Positions 14,283-21,198 of a stretch of 21,198 nt of DNA are shown piece by piece. Origin of the DNA: Candidatus Eiseniibacteriota bacterium (GTDB lineage: Bacteria; JAFGKV01); the NCBI GenBank assembly GCA_025453925.1, contig JALOPK010000014.1:1-21198 (forward strand), read 5' to 3'. The position numbers and the translations under genes are program-made. Each line of letters begins with the position of its first letter. Within the stretch, counting starts at the first letter, position 1. The notes under the pieces were generated by a model, which worked only from the letters and a program-made list of their open reading frames with translations, did no database searches and was not told the origin of the DNA.

Positions 14283-15356
14283 CTACTGGCCGCTCAGCAG
14301 ATGCCGGTTGCCGATTCTGACGCGGGTGAGCCCGGCTGCCCTTGCCGCCTCTTCGGCCTCCCGGGCGTGAGCTGCCGATGTCCGGGGCAGGTCGCCCGTG
14401 AGGTACTGAGGAGCGAACGCCAGCAGCGTGTAGGGAATGCGCGGATCCACCGACCCGATGAACGCCGCGATCCGCCCCACCTCATCCGGCGTCACATAGC
14501 CCGGCACCAGCAGCGTGCTGGCGACGAGCAGCGGCGGATCCTCCCGTCTGCGGGATTTGACACCGGCGCGGGCGAAGTTCTCCCGCGTGCGTTGATTGGA
14601 CATGCCCGTCATGGCGACGTGAAGCCTGTCGTCCGCGGCCTTGAGATCGAACTTGACGCATCCTCGCGTCGCCAGGGAGAGATCGACCGCCCGGTCCAGA
14701 AGGCGGGGATGCATGGTGCCATTGGTCTCCCAGCATACCCGAAGGCCGCGTGAGGCGAACCGCACCGATGCAGCCAGGGCATGCCCCATCTGAGAGGCCG
14801 GATCGCCGCCGAAGAAGCACACGCAGAAGGTCTGGGGCGTCGCGGCGTGTACCAGCGCGGGCACTGAGACCCCGGCGGCGTCATGGGGTGAGACGCCCCG
14901 GAAATGCCAGTTCTGGCAGAAGACGCAGTCCATGGTGCAACTGGCGTAGAACACCGCCAGGCTGGTCAGCCCTCGGTGGCGGCTGCCTTCGCACACCCAG
15001 TCGGCCACGCAGTTCGTGGGAAGCGGATCGCGATACCAGCGGAGAAGACCGCGAGAGGGGGTGCCGGCACAGTGGACGAGGCGGCCGCCCTTCACCGCCC
15101 GCAGGCCGCAGAAGCCACGCTCTCCCTCGGGGATGACGCATTCATTGGCGCACTGCACGCAGCGGACGCCACCGGGAGCGCGCGGAGGGAACACGGGGAG
15201 GCCGAACCGGGCGCGTGCCGCGTAACGAGCGGCCTCACCCTTGCCGGCCGGCCCCTGGCCTGACGTGAGACATGCGCGGCATACACCGAAGACTTCCGCC
15301 GCGGAGGACGGCGCGTTGCATCTCGTGCAGGTGGATAGTGCGCGCGGATGACTCAC
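14283..15356 (-). CDS. Radical SAM protein, PflA/AmmeMemoRadiSam-like, with N-terminal zinc ribbon
   Basis: The 357-residue protein starts at a GTG 18 bases after the DUF302 stop. It has a four-cysteine ribbon (C10, C13, C26, C29) and then a second cysteine cluster (CVQCANECVIPEGERGFCGLR), as in AmrS/PflA-like proteins. The radical SAM motif follows as C140, C144 and C147 (CTMDCVFCQNW), which should hold a 4Fe-4S cluster that cleaves S-adenosylmethionine. FFGGDPASQMGH fits the SAM-binding GGE-type region, and CWETNGTMHPRLLD and KFDLKA continue the barrel. Relatives activate glycyl-radical enzymes or belong to the AMMECR1/Memo-linked group, but no glycyl-radical enzyme, AMMECR1 or Memo gene is in the window. 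The substrate is unknown. It is followed at once by the broken archaemetzincin-like gene. Confidence 0.85.
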   Translation of the reverse strand: MSHPRALSTCTRCNAPSSAAEVFGVCRACLTSGQGPAGKGEAARYAARARFGLPVFPPRAPGGVRCVQCANECVIPEGERGFCGLRAVKGGRLVHCAGTPSRGLLRWYRDPLPTNCVADWVCEGSRHRGLTSLAVFYASCTMDCVFCQNWHFRGVSPHDAAGVSVPALVHAATPQTFCVCFFGGDPASQMGHALAASVRFASRGLRVCWETNGTMHPRLLDRAVDLSLATRGCVKFDLKAADDRLHVAMTGMSNQRTRENFARAGVKSRRREDPPLLVASTLLVPGYVTPDEVGRIAAFIGSVDPRIPYTLLAFAPQYLTGDLPRTSAAHAREAEEAARAAGLTRVRIGNRHLLSGQ

Positions 15357-15374
15357 GGGGCGCCCGCCCCCGGG

Positions 15375-15761
15375 CTACACGTGCCCGATGACGTTCTCCA
15401 GCTTGATCCCGATCTGCTTCGCAACGTCCTCCAGCGCCGGGTTGCCGACGGCGCCGACGGTGGCGCGCGGATCGATGGCCGCGACCTCGGTCACGTGCTC
15501 GGCGAGTTCCTGGACGATGACGTTGCACGGGAGCATCAGGCCGACCTTGTCGTCGATCTCGAGGGCCTTGTGGGCAAGGCCGGGATTGCACACGCCGAGG
15601 ATGAGATAGCGCTGGAAGGCGATATCGAGCTTCTCCTTCATTGTCTTGGCGACATCGATCTCGGTGATGATCCCGAATCCTTCTTTCTTCAGTTCCCCGA
15701 CCACCTTCTCGAGGGCGCGATCGAAGGGCATGGAAATGGTCTTGGCAAGATAGAAGCTCAT
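15375..15761 (-). CDS. DUF302 family protein
   Basis: The 128-residue protein begins at an ATG with GGAGG at 15766-15770, 4 bases upstream; longer in-frame starts only add noncoding-like residues. It matches DUF302 (TTHA1732/TT1751-like fold) along its length. It shows YLAKTISMPFDRALEKV at the start, the GFGIITEIDV strand, and the hallmark LGVCNPGLAHKAL followed by VGLMLPCNVIVQE. The family's biochemical role is not established. The protein is small, soluble and without a signal peptide. It is 18 bases upstream of the radical SAM gene on the same strand and probably shares its transcript. Confidence 0.9.
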   Translation of the reverse strand: MSFYLAKTISMPFDRALEKVVGELKKEGFGIITEIDVAKTMKEKLDIAFQRYLILGVCNPGLAHKALEIDDKVGLMLPCNVIVQELAEHVTEVAAIDPRATVGAVGNPALEDVAKQIGIKLENVIGHV

Positions 15762-16253
15762 GAATCCTCCATGTGGTGATGCCGGCGCCTCAGGGCGGTG
15801 CGGCGGTTGAAATGGCGGCCTGTATTGCCAGGATCCCGCCGTTCTGCCGAGGTGTCGCGGCCGGTCAAGGGCGGCCGGAGCACAGACAACAACGAGGCAG
15901 CGGGGAATGCAAGGCCTCTCGGCCCGACCCGAAGGACCGGCGACTGGCGAACGGCGCGAATCCCTCTCCGCGGCGGGCACGATGAAACGTGTCCCTCCAA
16001 CAATCGATCATGCCGCGCGAGGGAGGGTCATCCAGCAGTTGTCGGATCCTCGATGCTCTGTCATGACCGGAATCCCCCACGCAGCGGACACGATGAGATG
16101 TGGCGTCCGTTGATCGCGGGACCGCGAGTGGCGAATGGGGCCTGGAGAAAAAGGAAACGGCCGGCTCCGTGCAAGGGGGCGTACACGTAGGTGAGTCGGC
16201 CGTAGATGGTATGAATCCCGTGTCCCCGCTCGCGGGGACACGGGATTGTCATC
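15762..16253. other. Non-coding stretch with degenerate repeats between DUF302 and tRNA-fMet
   Basis: About 490 bases without a believable gene; several short frames are open but low in complexity and lack ribosome sites. Two copies of an imperfect unit of about 36 bases, each with GAATCCC and CACGATGA cores, lie at 15958-15993 and 16070-16103, about 112 bases apart. A related GACCG...TGGCGAA segment occurs at about 15936 and about 16121. The promoter for DUF302 must lie on the left side, but I cannot point to it. A 15-bp hairpin closes the right end. Confidence 0.5.
16214..16247 (-). terminator. 15-bp perfect stem-loop downstream of tRNA-fMet
   Basis: AATCCCGTGTCCCCG (16214-16228) pairs perfectly with 16233-16247 around a 4-base loop. 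It starts 6 bases beyond the encoded CCA end of the tRNA. On the minus strand it is followed by CATACC rather than a T run, so it may be a processing or rho-assisted terminator for the gyrBA-eno-ftsB-tRNA unit. Confidence 0.5.
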
Positions 16254-16329
<76 letters not shown>

Positions 16330-16343
16330 AACAGCCAATCATC

Positions 16344-20487
<4,144 letters not shown>

Positions 20488-20515
20488 CCCTCATCCTTTC
20501 AGGGCGCGACCCGCG

Positions 20516-21198
20516 CTACACGTCGAGGTTGCGGACCCGCGCCGCGTTCTGCTCGATGAACGCCCGCCGGGGCGGCACCTGTTCCCCCATCAGCACCGTG
20601 AAGATATGATCGGCCTCCACGGCGTCTTCCATGGTGACCCGCAGCATCGTCCGCCGCTCGGGGTCCATGGTCGTGCGCCACAACTGCTCGGGGTTCATCT
20701 CGCCGAGACCCTTGTACCGCTGGACGGACGAGCCGTGCCGCCCCACGCGTTCCAGCAACCGGTCCCGCTCCGCTTCGTCGTATGCGTAGTACTCTTCCTT
20801 GCCCTTCTTCACCCGGTAGAGCGGCGGTTGCGCGATGAAAACATGCCCCCGTTCCATCAGCTCCCGCATGTATCGGTAGAAGAAAGTCAGCAGCAAAGTG
20901 CGAATGTGGGCCCCGTCAACGTCGGCATCGGTCATGATGATGATCTTGTGGTAGCGCACCTTGTCCGGTTTGAACTCCTCCGAGCCGATGCCCGTGCCGA
21001 GCGCGGTGATGATGGTCCGGATCTCCTCGTTGCCGAGAATCTTGTCCAGCCGTGCCTTTTCCACGTTGAGGATCTTGCCCTTAAGCGGGAGAATGGCCTG
21101 GAAGCGGCGGTCCCGCCCCTGTTTGGCCGACCCGCCGGCCGAGTCGCCTTCAACGATGTACAGCTCGCACTGCTCGGGGTCGCTGAGGGCGCAGTCCG
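20516..21198 (-). CDS. gyrB: DNA gyrase subunit B, C-terminal part (5' end outside window)
   Basis: About 226 C-terminal residues are visible, and the frame is open to the window edge. It contains the TOPRIM domain: [15 protein letters not shown] with the catalytic glutamate, then [13 protein letters not shown] and the magnesium-binding [23 protein letters not shown]. The C-terminal end follows, with [30 protein letters not shown] and [16 protein letters not shown]. The C terminus ends RNLDV, as is common for GyrB. There is no sign of the large insertion found in proteobacterial GyrB between TOPRIM and the tail. GyrB supplies the ATPase; the immediate gyrA neighbour supports gyrB over parE. 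Confidence 0.96.
   Translation of the reverse strand, partial: DCALSDPEQCELYIVEGDSAGGSAKQGRDRRFQAILPLKGKILNVEKARLDKILGNEEIRTIITALGTGIGSEEFKPDKVRYHKIIIMTDADVDGAHIRTLLLTFFYRYMRELMERGHVFIAQPPLYRVKKGKEEYYAYDEAERDRLLERVGRHGSSVQRYKGLGEMNPEQLWRTTMDPERRTMLRVTMEDAVEADHIFTVLMGEQVPPRRAFIEQNAARVRNLDV

Noticed and set aside
15762-16241. Several short open frames in the DUF302-tRNA gap
   Set aside because: No ribosome sites, low-complexity residues, and overlapping frames in both directions; better explained as non-coding repeats.

Overview
The window is high-GC, gene-dense bacterial chromosome with both strands used in blocks. There is no rRNA, phage or plasmid backbone to fix the taxon. Three traits suggest a Gram-negative lineage near the FCB group or a candidate phylum such as Eisenbacteria, Krumholzibacteriota or Latescibacterota: a secreted M28 peptidase with fibronectin repeats and a C-terminal FlgD-type Ig/sorting domain, two lipoproteins, and a GyrA quinolone pocket reading [11 protein letters not shown]. 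That placement is inference; gyrA, gyrB or eno phylogeny would settle it.

Positions 1-10212 are on the plus strand. They start with the 3' part of the secreted M28 aminopeptidase, then a MepM/YebA-like M23 lipoprotein. Next comes a tightly packed polyphosphate block: a CYTH-HTH-CHAD protein (4023-5927), polyphosphate kinase Ppk1 (5914-8112, 14-base overlap) and a two-domain protein (8109-9440, GTGA overlap). The last joins a calcineurin-like phosphoesterase fold that has lost most metal ligands to a Ppx/GppA-type HD domain whose ligands are intact. An FKBP lipoprotein with a TTG start follows 70 bases later. This block is the most interesting part of the window, because the HD fusion sits where an exopolyphosphatase would be expected.

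Positions 10213-14282 are accessory. A nested inverted-repeat element separates the FKBP gene from a convergent three-PAS hybrid histidine kinase (minus strand). A Phd/YefM-VapC toxin-antitoxin pair (plus strand) follows, with a palindrome over its likely -10 box. Then comes debris: a 30-bp near-perfect palindrome, the first 23 codons of a REP-associated (Y1) transposase, and about 30 codons of an archaemetzincin-like gene cut off at the transposase leader.

Positions 14283-21198 are on the minus strand. In transcription order they hold gyrB (partial), gyrA, eno (ATGA overlap with gyrA), an ftsB/divIC-like gene overlapping eno, and initiator tRNA-fMet only 14 bases after ftsB. Beyond a non-coding stretch with degenerate repeats come a DUF302 gene and a radical SAM PflA-like gene that once led into the broken archaemetzincin-like gene. 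The gyrBA-eno-ftsB-tRNA series looks like one housekeeping transcription unit.
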